A stretch of DNA of 64,000 nt from Eublepharis macularius (GCF_028583425.1 NC_072793.1:102905689-102969688), one strand, 5' to 3'; numbered from the stretch's first letter, positions 34,380-44,423 are shown. Numbers and translations: made by a program. The notes: generated from the letters alone by a model not told the origin.

Positions 34380-37118
34380 TCAGTCACTCTGGAAGTCCAG
34401 TCCTGAGAAATCGAAGAGGCGAGAGTTGACCTTCAGGAAGGTCAACTGCTCGACTCTCCATGGGAGAAGGCGAGTGCGATGTGGGCCGACAATGTCGCCC
34501 GCATGTGAAAAGACGCGCTCGCTCTCCACGCTCGTCGGAGGGCATGAGAGCAGCCGCTGCGCCTCGAGGGAGAGGTCCGGCCAGACCGACTCCTTCCTGG
34601 CCCAGTAGCTGAGCGGATCGGTGGAGAGCGACTCGCAGGGCTCCGCGAGGTAGTCCCTGACCATCGCCTCCGCCGGATCCTCTCTCACGGTCCTCACGAC
34701 CCCAGAGGGGACGAGGGCCCACCGGAGCATCTCCATCTCCATCGGCACTCCGGTGGTGGCCTCGGGGGGGGCCTGCGCAGAGGGGGCGTCAGAGGGACCC
34801 GCACGGCAGGGCCCCTCTTGCGTCCCCCCTGTCGACAGGCGTCCCCTCTTGGCCTGCCTGCGCCTCACCCAAGAGCAGAGCCCGTCTCTGGCTTGGGTGA
34901 GGTTCCCGTCCCGCTCGGCGAAAGTGCCCTTTATGCGCGGGTCACACATGGTCGCCAACATGTATGACTCTTCCTTAGTGAGAGGAGTTAGCCTGGCAGC
35001 TATGCCCTGCTGCAGCCTTCTCACTAATGCGCGCACCGCTGGAACAAGGTCAGCACGGGGCGCGACCCGGTCTGCAAGGGTGGCCAGATTCCTCTGGAGC
35101 GTGTGCACCAGGGGAATGACCAGACCGAGGGTCGCCGTGTCTGACGAGACCGCCACAGTGAAGTCCTTGAAGGGCTTCAGGACCTCCACTGTCTGGGTGA
35201 TGGTGAGCCAATCCTCCCGGCTGAACTCACCCACCTGACTCGCACCGCGGTGCTCGGAGAGCCACGCGTGGAGTGCGGCCTGCTGCTCCACCAAGCGCTC
35301 AAGCATGGCGCAGGTGGAGTTCCAGCGAGTGCTGACGTCAGTGATCAGAGCGTGCTCTGGCACACCTGTCCTGACCTGTGTCTGGCGCAGTTCGTGCGTG
35401 GCCTTCACGCTGCGCGAGAAGTGACCCGTGAGCCTCCGACATTTCTGGACAAGTAACTGGAGTTCACGGGTCCGGGTATCCACGGGTTCCTTCGAGGAGC
35501 CCAACCCCAGCGCATCTCTCACCACTAGGTGAAGCTTGTGAGCGGCACAGTAGACGCTCTCTCGGCTCACTAGATGCGCCGCTGCCCTCATGTTCTTGCC
35601 ACCGTCCGTCACCATGCATCCCACGGTGGCGGGTCCCTGGCCTATCCACTCGTCCAACTGTCTCCTTAAGGTGGCAGCGATGTTCTCCGCCGTGTGGGAC
35701 ACGTCGAGCACCTCGGCGTGAAGCAAGGCCTTGCAGTAGCCGGCCTGGCGGTCTCGCATCCTTCCCTGTCTAGCTGTGCTAGGCACCTCCCCCCGGCCCC
35801 CACCCAGAACCGACTCGGGTTCCCACCAGTGAGCAGTAAGCGAGAGGTACGCTTGCTGCACACTTGGGCAGGTCCAGATGTCCGATGTGAAGTGCACAGT
35901 TCTCCCGGCAACCCGGGACAGCTGTGCCTTCACATGATCCCTGGCAGCCCTGTAAAACGAGGGCACCACCGATCTGCTCAACGACGTGCGAGCAGGGACG
36001 GCGTACCAGGGAAAGCAATCTTGGAGCAGCCCTGAGAAGCCGAAGTCTTCAACTACGGAATACGGTTGCCCATCCACTGCTATCATGTTGACGATGTGGC
36101 GCGTGATGCGCCTGCTCGCCCTCCGGATCCCCTCTCTGGGCACACTAGCGCCCTGCATACCAAGCATCTCCGGGAGAGAGGCTTGGCGTCCCTTTCCTGC
36201 AGGTACCCTTGGGGGGAGAGCACCAGAGGAGCCTGCCTCCTTCTGGCTAGCTGGCGGCCGTGCGGCGCCACTCGAACCCTCCTCCCGAAGAAGCACCGCC
36301 TGGTGGTGCCTCTTCATATGGTACCTCATCCCAGACGTGGAGAGATGCCACACATCTTTGCCACGGCTGACGCGCTGCCTACAATGCAGGCACAGGGCTG
36401 CTCGGGGATCCTCCGTTGTCTGGAAGTGCTTCCAGATTTCGGAGGAAAAGGGCATCCCACGCTTCCCAGGAGAAGCGCGTTCGGGACCACCCTGCGGCAC
36501 CTCCTGTGAGGTGCTCTGGCCGGACACACCGTGTCCCACTCTCGGCCGGGCAGGTGGGGATGGACGAGGCTGAAGGGGCAGAGATGTGGGCTCTTCCACC
36601 ACAGTCTCTGCCTCTTCCTCCCGCGTCCTCTCCTCCTGCACAGCCGCGAGAGGCCTGCTGCTGGCCTCAGAGGAAACTGGGGTGGACCGCCCCAGGGGGG
36701 GTCTCACGGGCAGTTCCTCCAACATCCTCTGGGTTCCTGGGGTGAGCGGGAGCGCAGGGAAAGTCATGTGCTCCGCGCCCATCCCAGGAGACACCACATG
36801 CTGCCCCTCCTCCAGCAGCTGGCTCGCAACCACTGGAGGAGGAGGAGCCTCAGCAGCAGGCCCCTGCCCAGTGCCAGCCCCTGCCTCACGCACCCGGGTT
36901 GGGGGTGGCCCTCCAGCAGCTGCCTCAGGAAAGAGAGTCTTGCGAACCCTCTTCCTGTCACCAGAAGCCAGGCTGGTGAACGGCAGCAGCGCAGGGGAGG
37001 GCCTCCTCCGCTCAGATGGAGGGGCTGCCGCAGCAGTCCCCCTCCCCCTCCCCTCCTCCCCTCTAGATTTCTCCCTAGCCTTTCCCCCGGGTCCCCTCTC
37101 TGCTTTCCTCTCTGACAT
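34380..37118 (-). CDS. intact hAT transposase with BED zinc finger, 912 aa
   Basis: One uninterrupted frame. The frame opens at 37139 with TTG, but the first ATG is at 37116-37118 (A at -3, good context), giving 912 residues to TGA at 34380-34382. Residues 1-225 are low-complexity (Pro, Gly, Ala, Glu, Arg) with a basic start. A BED zinc finger at about 226-273 has CLHC (Cys 243, 246) and the MRYHMKRHH histidines (267, 271/272). The RNase H-like core has TSDIW (Asp 413), MVTDGGKNM (Asp 505), CAAHKLHLV (C524, H527) and DVSTRWNST (RW 598-599). The C-terminal dimerisation region has SVESERVFSHAGDIV (Glu 867 is the candidate third acidic residue) and FLKVNS. All hallmark hAT residues are kept, and no stop or frameshift is seen. 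It should act in the nucleus to cut and rejoin element ends. It is flanked by tandem arrays and its own poly(A) signal. A domesticated gene is less likely because it still sits inside a TSD-flanked element. Confidence 0.92.
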   Translation of the reverse strand: MSERKAERGPGGKAREKSRGEEGRGRGTAAAAPPSERRRPSPALLPFTSLASGDRKRVRKTLFPEAAAGGPPPTRVREAGAGTGQGPAAEAPPPPVVASQLLEEGQHVVSPGMGAEHMTFPALPLTPGTQRMLEELPVRPPLGRSTPVSSEASSRPLAAVQEERTREEEAETVVEEPTSLPLQPRPSPPARPRVGHGVSGQSTSQEVPQGGPERASPGKRGMPFSSEIWKHFQTTEDPRAALCLHCRQRVSRGKDVWHLSTSGMRYHMKRHHQAVLLREEGSSGAARPPASQKEAGSSGALPPRVPAGKGRQASLPEMLGMQGASVPREGIRRASRRITRHIVNMIAVDGQPYSVVEDFGFSGLLQDCFPWYAVPARTSLSRSVVPSFYRAARDHVKAQLSRVAGRTVHFTSDIWTCPSVQQAYLSLTAHWWEPESVLGGGRGEVPSTARQGRMRDRQAGYCKALLHAEVLDVSHTAENIAATLRRQLDEWIGQGPATVGCMVTDGGKNMRAAAHLVSRESVYCAAHKLHLVVRDALGLGSSKEPVDTRTRELQLLVQKCRRLTGHFSRSVKATHELRQTQVRTGVPEHALITDVSTRWNSTCAMLERLVEQQAALHAWLSEHRGASQVGEFSREDWLTITQTVEVLKPFKDFTVAVSSDTATLGLVIPLVHTLQRNLATLADRVAPRADLVPAVRALVRRLQQGIAARLTPLTKEESYMLATMCDPRIKGTFAERDGNLTQARDGLCSWVRRRQAKRGRLSTGGTQEGPCRAGPSDAPSAQAPPEATTGVPMEMEMLRWALVPSGVVRTVREDPAEAMVRDYLAEPCESLSTDPLSYWARKESVWPDLSLEAQRLLSCPPTSVESERVFSHAGDIVGPHRTRLLPWRVEQLTFLKVNSRLFDFSGLDFQSD

Positions 37119-37145
37119 ACTTTCCCCTCCCAAATTCAACCCTAA

Positions 37146-37170
37146 CTAATCACAAAAGATTTAGAAAACA
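37146..37170 (-). promoter_or_regulatory. candidate splice acceptor before the transposase ATG
   Basis: Read on minus: a T-rich tract (CCTTTGTTTTCTAAATC) then TTTTGTGATTAG, with AG at 37146-37147, 28 bp before the ATG. It fits a leader intron whose donor could lie in the satellite array upstream. Inference only. Confidence 0.3.
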
Positions 37171-37482
37171 AAGGTCAACTTTGTTTTCAAGACCTAACTA
37201 ACCTGCTATAAATCTGTGTTTCTAGTGGCTCTGTGACTTGGAGATGAACAATCAAGTGCCTTTTTAAGCAACCCTATTTATGTCAGGGAACCTGAGCCTG
37301 CCAATCAGCTGAATTCCTCTGGAATTGAGCTGGCCCTAAACCCCAATAACAGGTGACAAAGCCTTAAACACTCACACACTAGTATGCCCGGGCCGGCCTG
37401 GCACCACCACGGGTGCCAGAGATGGGCAGTGGAACCCTAGTTATGGGGGCACTAATGGGAAGCCTATTGACAGCTATTACAA

Positions 37483-37487
<5 letters not shown>

Positions 37488-37517
<30 letters not shown>
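37488..37517. repeat. (TA)n microsatellite
   Basis: About 15 TA units inside the giant hAT, in the transposase leader region. Confidence 0.95.
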
Positions 37518-37521
<4 letters not shown>

Positions 37522-38436
37522 TCAAACCTAACACTCACTCACTAATGCTTTCCCTGCTGAGTCCCTATTTAGTTTTTTAAAAAAAACTAGGCTTGGTTTC
37601 CCTAATAATTATGTTGAGGGCAATTATCCACTGATCACCTACCAACTGGCCTACCTACCTAAGAGACACTATTTAGCGGGACCGATGTTTCTGTGGTATG
37701 TCGGTGTGGGGTGTGGATGTGGTGTTTTGAAGATGAGCCTCCCCCCTCCCAAGCTAGCAAGAACCCACCCCCAAGGCCACCCAAATGTGAACCCGGACTC
37801 GCTCACAGTAACACCAGTCCTGCAGTCCAGCGATGTTCAGGCGGTCTTGCAGCTGGTCCTCCTCTCCTCCACGATGCTGTCAAGAAAATTGGAAATGTTA
37901 GCAGAGTCAACACCACACGCCGCACACGCAACCCCAAAATTCAAGGCCCCGTTGCACAAGCCAAGTCAGCCCCCCCCCCTTAAAGGCTAGGGCCAACCAG
38001 CAGCAAAACAAAACACATCCACCCAGCAGAGCTTCTGGCCTGTGCAGGCCAGAAGCTGGCACACTCATTTTTTAGTCCTGTGAAACAGCAGTTCATGCCC
38101 ACCCCACACTCAAACTTGAAAAATGAAACATGAAAGAAAGCAGGCACTGCGATCAATGCTGGCCCCCCTAACCCCCAAACAATATCCTCTTGCCCAACCA
38201 GAAAATGCCCCCCCCCCCCCGGCCCAAGCCATAAAGACAGAGCCAAAGCATATGCTTGCAGGTAGGCACAGCAGCAGACATAAGCTCAAAAACCAAATTT
38301 AACAACAACCCTACCAGTCCACCAGTGCAGATGTCCAGCAATGTTGATCCTCCACGCAGAGATCTGCAGGCCGATGTCCACCAAGTGCAGTCCAGTCCAG
38401 AAGAGGTCCACCAACGATAAACAACCTGAATGTGAA

Positions 38437-41000
38437 GCAAAACAGTGAGTGCCAGGCCAGCAAACGGGAAGGGTTACCAAAGCCGGAGCAGCAGGCCTGT
38501 GTGTGGGCCGAAGGCTGGCACAGTTGATCAGGACGGAGCCTGTTGGGAATCCTTGCAAGCAGGGGACCAGACACAGAAACGCAAGCCACACCATTCCAGA
38601 TTGTGGAGCACAACTGTGAGTGCCAGGCCAGCAACCAAAAAGGGTTACCTTGGCCAAAGCAGCATACCTGTGTGTGGCCCACAGGCTGGCACAGTTGATC
38701 AGGACGGAGCCTGTTGGGAATCCTTGCAAGCAGGGGACCAGACACAGAAACGCAAGCCACACCATTCCAGATTGTGGAGCACAACTGTGAGTGCCAGGCC
38801 AGCAACCAAAAAGGGTTACCTTGGCCAAAGCAGCATACCTGTGTGTGGCCCACAGGCTGGCACAGTTGATCAGGACGGAGCCTGTTGGGAATCCTTGCTA
38901 GCAGGGGACCAGACACAGAAAAGCAAGCCACACCATTCCAGATTGTGAAGCACAACTGTGAGAGCCAGCCAGAAGAAAGGCTTCTGGCCTGTGTAGGCCC
39001 AAAGCTGGCACACTCTTGTTTTAATCTTAAAACAGTGGATCAAGCTTAAAGAAGGCAAGCACAACAACCAATGCTGAAACCCCCCCCCCCAACCATCAAA
39101 CATTGTCTGCCCAACCTGTCCCCCAGGCCATACCTGTGTGTGGCCCACAGGCTTGCACAGTTGATCAGGACGGAGCCTGTTGGGAATCCTTGCAAGCAGG
39201 GGACCAGACACAGAAAAGCAAGCCACACCATTCCAGATTGTGAAGCACAACTGTGAGAGCCAGCCAGAAGAAAGGCTTCTGGCCTGTGTAGGCCCAAAGC
39301 TGGCACACTCTTGTTTTAATCTTAAAACAGTGGATCAAGCTTAAAGAAGGCAAGCACAACAACCAATGCTGAACCCCCCCCCCCCCACCATCAAACATTG
39401 TCTGCCCAACCTGTCCCCCAGGCCATACCTGTGTGTGGCCCACAGGCTGGCACAGTTGATCAGGACGGAGCCTGTTGGGAATCCTTGCAAGCAGGGGACC
39501 AGACACAGAAAGGCAAGCCACACCATTCCAGATTGTGAAGCACAACTGTGAGAGCCAGCCAGAAGAAAGGCTTCTGGCCTGTGTAGGCCCAAAGCTGGCA
39601 CACTCTTGTTTTAATCTTAAAACAGTGGATCAAGCTTAAAGAAGGCAAGCACAACAACCAATGCTGAAACCCCCCCCCCACCATCAAACATTGTCTGCCC
39701 AACCTGTCCCCCAGGCCATACCTGTGTGTGGCCCACAGGCTGGCACAGTTGATCAGGACGGAGCCTGTTGGGAATCCTTGCAAGCAGGGGACCAGACACA
39801 GAAAGGCAAGCCACACCATTCCAGATTGTGAAGCACAACTGTGAGAGCCAGCCAGAAGAAAGGCTTCTGGCCTGTGTAGGCCCGAAGCTGGCACACTCTT
39901 GTTTTAATCTTAAAACAGTGGATCAAGCTTAAAGAAGGCAAGCACAACAACCAATGCTGAACCCCCCCCCCCACCATCAAAGATTGTCTGCCCAACCTGT
40001 CCCCCAGGCCATACCTGTGTGTGGCCCACAGGCTGGCACAGTTGATCAGGACGGAGCCTGTTGGGAATCCTTGCAAGCAGGGGACCAGACACAGAAAAGC
40101 AAGCCACACCATTCCAGATTGTGAAGCACAACTGTGAGAGCCAGCCAGAAGAAAGGCTTCTGGCCTGTGTAGGCCCGAAGCTGGCACACTCTTGTTTTAA
40201 TCTTAAAACAGTGGATCAAGCTTAAAGAAGGCAAGCACAACAACCAATGCTGAACCCCCCCCCCACCATCAAACATTGTCTGCCCAACCTGTCCCCCAGG
40301 CCATACCTGTGTGTGGCCCACAGGCTGGCACAGTTGATCAGGACGGAGCCTGTTGGGAATCCTTGCAAGCAGGGGACCAGACACAGAAAAGCAAGCCACA
40401 CCATTCCAGATTGTGAAGCACAACTGTGAGAGCCAGCCAGAAGAAAGGCTTCTGGCCTGTGTAGGCCCGAAGCTGGCACACTCTTGTTTTAATCTTAAAA
40501 CAGTGGATCAAGCTTAAAGAAGGCAAGCACAACAACCAATGCTGAACCCCCCCCCCCACCATCAAACATTGTCTGCCCAACCTGTCCCCCAGGCCATACC
40601 TGTGTGTGGCCCACAGGCTGGCACAGTTGATCAGGACGGAGCCTGTTGGGAATCCTTGCAAGCAGGGGACCAGACACAGAAAAGCAAGCCACACCATTCC
40701 AGATTGTGGAGCACAACTGTGAGAGCCAGCCAGAAGAAAGGCTTCTGGCCTGTGTAGGCCCAAAGCTGGCACACTCTTGTTTTAATCTTAAAACAGTGGA
40801 TCAAGCTTTAAGAAGGCAAGCACAACAACCAATGCTGAAACCCCCACCCCACCATCAAACATTGTCTGCCCAACCTGTCCCCCAGGCCATGCCAAGAATA
40901 AACTGCAACACCTTTTTGCAGAGGCAGGCCACAGCAGCACATTGCCCAGCATCAAAAAAATTTACAAAAATTTTAAAAAGGCCTACCAGGTGTCCTCTCA
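38437..41000. repeat. satellite array, 171-bp units then 293-bp units
   Basis: The core phrase GCACAGTTGATCAGGACGGA recurs in every unit. CACAACTGTGAG marks unit starts at 38609, 38780, 38951, 39246, 39541, 39834, 40127, 40419 and 40712. The first steps are 171 bp, then 295, 295, 293, 293, 292 and 293. The longer unit is the 171-bp unit plus about 122 bp ending in a C-run and CATTGTCTGCCCAACCTGTC. The 293-bp copies differ by only a few bases. Overlapping ORFs on both strands repeat with the units and are not genes. Confidence 0.92.
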
Positions 41001-41124
41001 GGATGTCCAGCACAGTTGATCCTCCAGGCAGATGTCCTCCAGGCTCCAGGTGCAGTCTCTCTTCTTCTCCTCTCTCGGTCACAGCTCAGCAGCAGCAGCA
41101 ACAGAAGTGTTCCAGACAGTCTTG

Positions 41125-41185
41125 CTCCAAATTTAAATCCCCTGCTGCAGCCTCAGCCAAAGATTTAAATCTATTGGCTGGCATG
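41125..41185 (-). promoter_or_regulatory. promoter-like region of the giant hAT
   Basis: The minus strand has CCAGCCAATAG (CCAAT box, about 41172-41182), then two TTTAAAT boxes (about 41163 and 41131). All are oriented toward the satellite and the transposase. Assigned by motif only. Confidence 0.35.
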
Positions 41186-41488
41186 AGAATGCAGCAGTGG
41201 GATTGGTGACTCCTAAAGTCCCCAGTCCCCTGCCTTTCCCCACCCACACTCCAAGAGCCACCCTCCTCCTGCTCCCCCTCCCCTACCTGTTAGTTTTGGC
41301 GGGAATCTCTGCTGCTTTGCAAATGCAAAGTGCAATGCAATGCTTGCACCTTGCATTTGCAAGGCAAAGCAGGATTCCCTATCCTCCTTTGCAAGAGGGG
41401 TGGGGGGTGACAGAAGGAGTGAGTGATTCACTCCTTCTCCCCCCCTCCCCTCTTCTAAGAGCCTGCAGGAAGCCTTTGCTTCCAGCAG

Positions 41489-41713
41489 GATTTTGCTAGC
41501 CGCTTGCTAAGGCAAACGGCTAGCAAAATCAAAATGGCGATTCTCGAATGCCGAAAGAATGCCGAAAGAATCCCGAAACGTTTCGGGTTTTTCTTTCGGC
41601 AATCCCGAAACGTTTCGGCATTCCCCGAAACGTTTCGGGATTCTTGAAGAATGCCGAAACACTTTTGTTTCGGCATTCTTTCGGCATTCTGAATGCCGAA
41701 ACGCACATCCCTA
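41489..41713. promoter_or_regulatory. right subterminal palindromes of the giant hAT
   Basis: First a 14-bp inverted repeat (41489-41502 with 41517-41530, GATTTTGCTAGCCG). Then three palindromic sites of the type CCCGAAACGTTTCGGG at 41572, 41604 and 41624, among many ATGCCGAAA motifs. They mirror the motifs at the left end and are candidate transposase-binding sites. Confidence 0.6.
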
Positions 41714-41970
41714 CTCCTCACCCATGCACGTCCCCACCGAAATGGCCCAGAGGAGCACAGGATACTGACCGCAACTGCAACCAATCCTCTCATGCCGTTA
41801 GTTGCCAACCTCCCTCCCCAGCACCCAATCATGACCCCCCACCTGGCCAGGATACCCATGAACTCAGTAAGTATGAGGTGCAGCATGGAGCTCTGTTTCA
41901 GAGCTCCCTGCCATGTGAACTTAGAGTGCAAGGCACCTTGATGGCAGGAAGAGCACAGTCTGTCTCTCCC
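41714..41970 (+). repeat. right part of the unknown repeat split by the giant hAT
   Basis: It continues the repeat begun at 28680-29070. CTCCTCAC (41714-41721) is the second TSD copy. Phrases such as AAGGCACCTTGATGGCAGGA recur in reverse at about 51380-51400. Confidence 0.7.
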
Positions 41971-42126
41971 ATCTGTCCATGTGGTGTTTGAACCAGAAGC
42001 CCCAGGCATGCTGTCCTAGTGCTTTCCACTGTGTGTCCCCTCTGGGTTGTGTGGTGGCCTTAGGAACCTATAACTCACCCAGGCTCAGCTGCTCATTACA
42101 CATCAACAGCAGTCATCCATGAAGCC

Positions 42127-42360
42127 AGAGTGCTGTAGTGGTTAGAGTTTCAGACTAAGATCTAGGAGACTCAGGTTCAAATCACCACTCTGCCATGGAT
42201 GCTCACTGGGTGACTTTGAGTCAGTTACACAGTTTCAGCCTCACTTATCTCACAAAGTTGTTGTGAAGATAAAATGGAGGAGAGGAGAATGATATAAGCT
42301 GTTTTTGGTCCCTGTTGTAGAGAAAGGAGGGGTATAAATGAAGTAAATGAATAAAAATAT
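42127..42360 (+). mobile_element. full-length tRNA-derived SINE
   Basis: The head has a box A-like GCTGTAGTGGTTAGAG and a box B-like GGTTCAAATC, as in tRNA-derived SINEs. The body includes TCACTGGGTGACTTTGAGTC and GTTGTTGTGAAGATAAAATG. The tail is TATAAATGAAGTAAATGAAT. Other copies are at 60057-60285 (minus), 53915-54036 (minus, 3' part), 31498-31955 and 17540-17665. Squamate genomes carry many such SINEs. Confidence 0.8.
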
Positions 42361-42562
42361 AGCTGATGATGGAGGGGCGGACAAAAGGCAGGTTGGATGG
42401 TGGGTGGAATGGAGAGAAGGAAGCAAGAGAAGGAGACAAAAGTGATTTTCAGAAACGAGAAAGAGGAACTAGTGGGGGAGGGGGAAATGAGATGCCCCTT
42501 CAAATCCTTGCAGGTTCCCCATTTGTACTGTTATAATGTAAAGGAAGCAGAGGGCTGATATT
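42361..42562. other. unannotated stretch
   Basis: Purine-rich sequence, nothing recognisable. Confidence 0.3.
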
Positions 42563-43224
42563 GTCATCTATGTGCTATGTCAGTCTGAGTTCCAGCAAAT
42601 AACACACAGACACCATCCTTTGGTTGGAATGGCCACAACGTTATTGATTACAGCTAGATGGAACATTGGCCAGGCATATGGGCATGGATCCCTGTTGGCA
42701 CCAGAAGGCCCACTCACTGACCAATGCATATCCCTCCAGCTCCATGCTAGTGCACCACAGCAAGCATTCTTCCGCTGCCAGCCATACTGGATGGCTGTTG
42801 CCTCCCAATCCATTGGGGTGAGCTGCCCAAATGCCCCACTCACCCTTGTAGGATCCTGCCCAATGTCCCAAACCCGCCACAGGAGAAAGGCCAAAGGCCC
42901 GACTCCCGCCAAAGATCCAACTGTTGTATAAAAAAGTTGGAGCCACCCCCCCCCCCTTAGGTTCCCAACCGATGCCTAGAGGAAGGCAAAAAAACCCCAA
43001 GGGGCCCCGGCCAATCTGACCCCTTGTGGGAAAAATTCCTTCCTGGCCCCCACAGGCAACCAGCACAACTGGCCCTGGGGATCTCTCCTGGGATCCCCAG
43101 GGGCTCAATTGCACCCCTCTGAGTCATTTCTTATAATTTCTTGCTCATCCAGGTGTCACTGTCACGCCACTTGGCTGTCTCTCCCGGGGGGATGCTGGGC
43201 CTGTAACTAGATCAAACAACGTTA

Positions 43225-44060
43225 GTGCTTTCCCCCTTCCTGACGTAACCCACGGATGCTACAGAAGCCCATCTGCCAATTGCCTTTATGTGGGCTCCTG
43301 ACAGCCCAGCCTCTGCTGCTGTGGTGGCCACCTCAATTCGGAATGAATGAGAGCCATACTCTGCTGGCAGGAGGTCCGCCACCTGGAGTCTGGAACCTCG
43401 TGAGCAAGCTCTTGTCAGTGTGGACCAAGAACTGGCCTGCCACTGAGAGGTGCATGCCCAGATACTCCCTGATGGCCCAGACAGGGCAGGGACCCCTGTT
43501 CCCTACCGCTTGGAACCATACACTGTTCTTCACCCCTGCTGGTCTGTCTTGGAGTGCAGAACTTTGGCCCACAAGCTGCCACCCTCGAGCGTGTTGTCAT
43601 TCACTGCCAGGGCCCTGCCTGATGAATCCTTGGCTGATGCTGCCACAAGCTCCCCCACCCAGATGGCCTGGTAAAATGCTAGGACAAAGGCCCCCCGGAA
43701 CAGCACAGACTCGAAGGGAGAGCAACATATCCTGGGGAGACACCCTAAGATACTTAGCAAGGTTTTGCCATGACCAGCCACCGGGAGTCCTTGTGGGGCA
43801 GTTCCTTACAAGCCCAGCCCACCATGGCATGCCGGGCCAGGAAGTTGTTGGTAGGGTCCTTCCTCCTGTTGCCTTGTAGAAGAATGAGATAGCTGCCATG
43901 TGTGGCTTGATGGTTTTGGGTGTGTACCCATTCTCATCCAACCCGGCTAATTATTCCAAGAATGCCTCCTTTGGTACCTCACCCTCCAGCCGGCCAAGCC
44001 GTTTGGTGAGGAAAGCCATGAACACTGCAACTGCTGTCAAATACACCTGCCTGGTGGATG
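43225..44060 (-). pseudogene. DIRS tyrosine recombinase, broken
   Basis: The N-terminal part reads LNSLAPSTRQVYLTAV (about 44060-44010). The core-binding part includes GYTPKTIKPHMAAISFFYKA (about 43930-43870). Further on are LWAKVLHSKTDQQG and LLTRFQ. The C-terminal catalytic part is GSHSFRIE (H-x2-R, about 43332-43352), IKAIGRW and VGYVRKG with the likely nucleophile Tyr near 43247. These are in different frames, so several indels separate them, but the catalytic end itself is well kept. Confidence 0.75.
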
Positions 44061-44108
44061 GTGCCAGTGAGTTCAGAACTCCTTGGATGACCCAATGACC
44101 CCAAGCTC

Positions 44109-44423
44109 TCACAACTCCTCTGGGAAGAGGTCTGGGTGTAGCTTGGTGTTTGGTGCCATGTCCCGAAATCTGTCTTTCTGAAAGTGAGAAAGGGCATCTG
44201 CTATGTTGTTCTTCACCCCAGATATGAGACAAGCTCCGAACACGATATTGTGCTGCAGGCAGAGGAGGACCAATCTGTGAACCAACTGGATGACTTGCTC
44301 CAAGTGTGACAATTGCCTGTTCACCACCCGCACCACCATTTGGTTGTTGCACCAAAAGAGGACCTTCCTGTTCCGGCATGCCACGCTGCCCAGCCAGGCC
44401 CCGCCAGGCCAGCAAGGCACCAC
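44109..44423 (-). pseudogene. DIRS RNase H C-terminal part
   Basis: The frame reads VLFWCNNQMVVRVVNRQ (the usual catalytic Asp is Asn), then ISGVKNNIADALSHFQ and FRDMAPN. This is the RNase H end that precedes the recombinase in DIRS elements. Only about 105 residues remain. Confidence 0.7.

Larger units (their letters stand above)
29071..41713 (-). mobile_element. 12,643-bp hAT transposon with 8-bp TSD and intact transposase
   Basis: The left end is TAGGGGTGTGCAAGG. The right end, on the other strand, is TAGGGATGTGCGTTTCGG. Identical CTCCTCAC copies flank it at 29063-29070 and 41714-41721, so the whole block inserted as one unit. Both ends carry many copies of TTTCGGCATTC/TTTCGGGATTC motifs. 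Inside are repeated GC-rich modules, a 2.1-kb block of ordinary genomic-type DNA, a duplicated 3'-flank module with AATAAA, the reverse-strand transposase gene, a TA microsatellite, a 171/293-bp satellite and promoter-like sequence. hAT elements are usually 2.5-5 kb, so this one is very large. The perfect TSD and many intact CpGs in the transposase gene suggest a young insertion. Confidence 0.93.

Noticed and set aside
34621-36000. Plus-strand ORFs opposite the transposase gene
   Set aside because: They are shadows of the GC-rich antisense gene and show no family resemblance.
34380-37118. Domesticated ZBED-like host gene
   Set aside because: The gene still sits inside a TSD-flanked element with TIRs, so an active or recently active transposon is simpler. 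Orthologue data could change this.
37119-37139. Seven extra N-terminal codons of the transposase frame
   Set aside because: They start from TTG. For a eukaryotic gene the first ATG at 37116-37118, with good context, is the better start.
38286-40772. A ladder of 60-214-codon ORFs on both strands, many starting MCFTIWNGVACFSVSGPLLA
   Set aside because: They repeat with the 171/293-bp satellite unit and shift frame at the C-runs. They are translations of a tandem repeat, not a gene family.
38437-41000. CRISPR-like direct repeats, or alpha satellite because of the 171-bp step
   Set aside because: Whole units are repeated, without unique spacers, in a vertebrate genome. The 171-bp length is coincidence: the sequence has no alpha-satellite features and lies inside a transposon.
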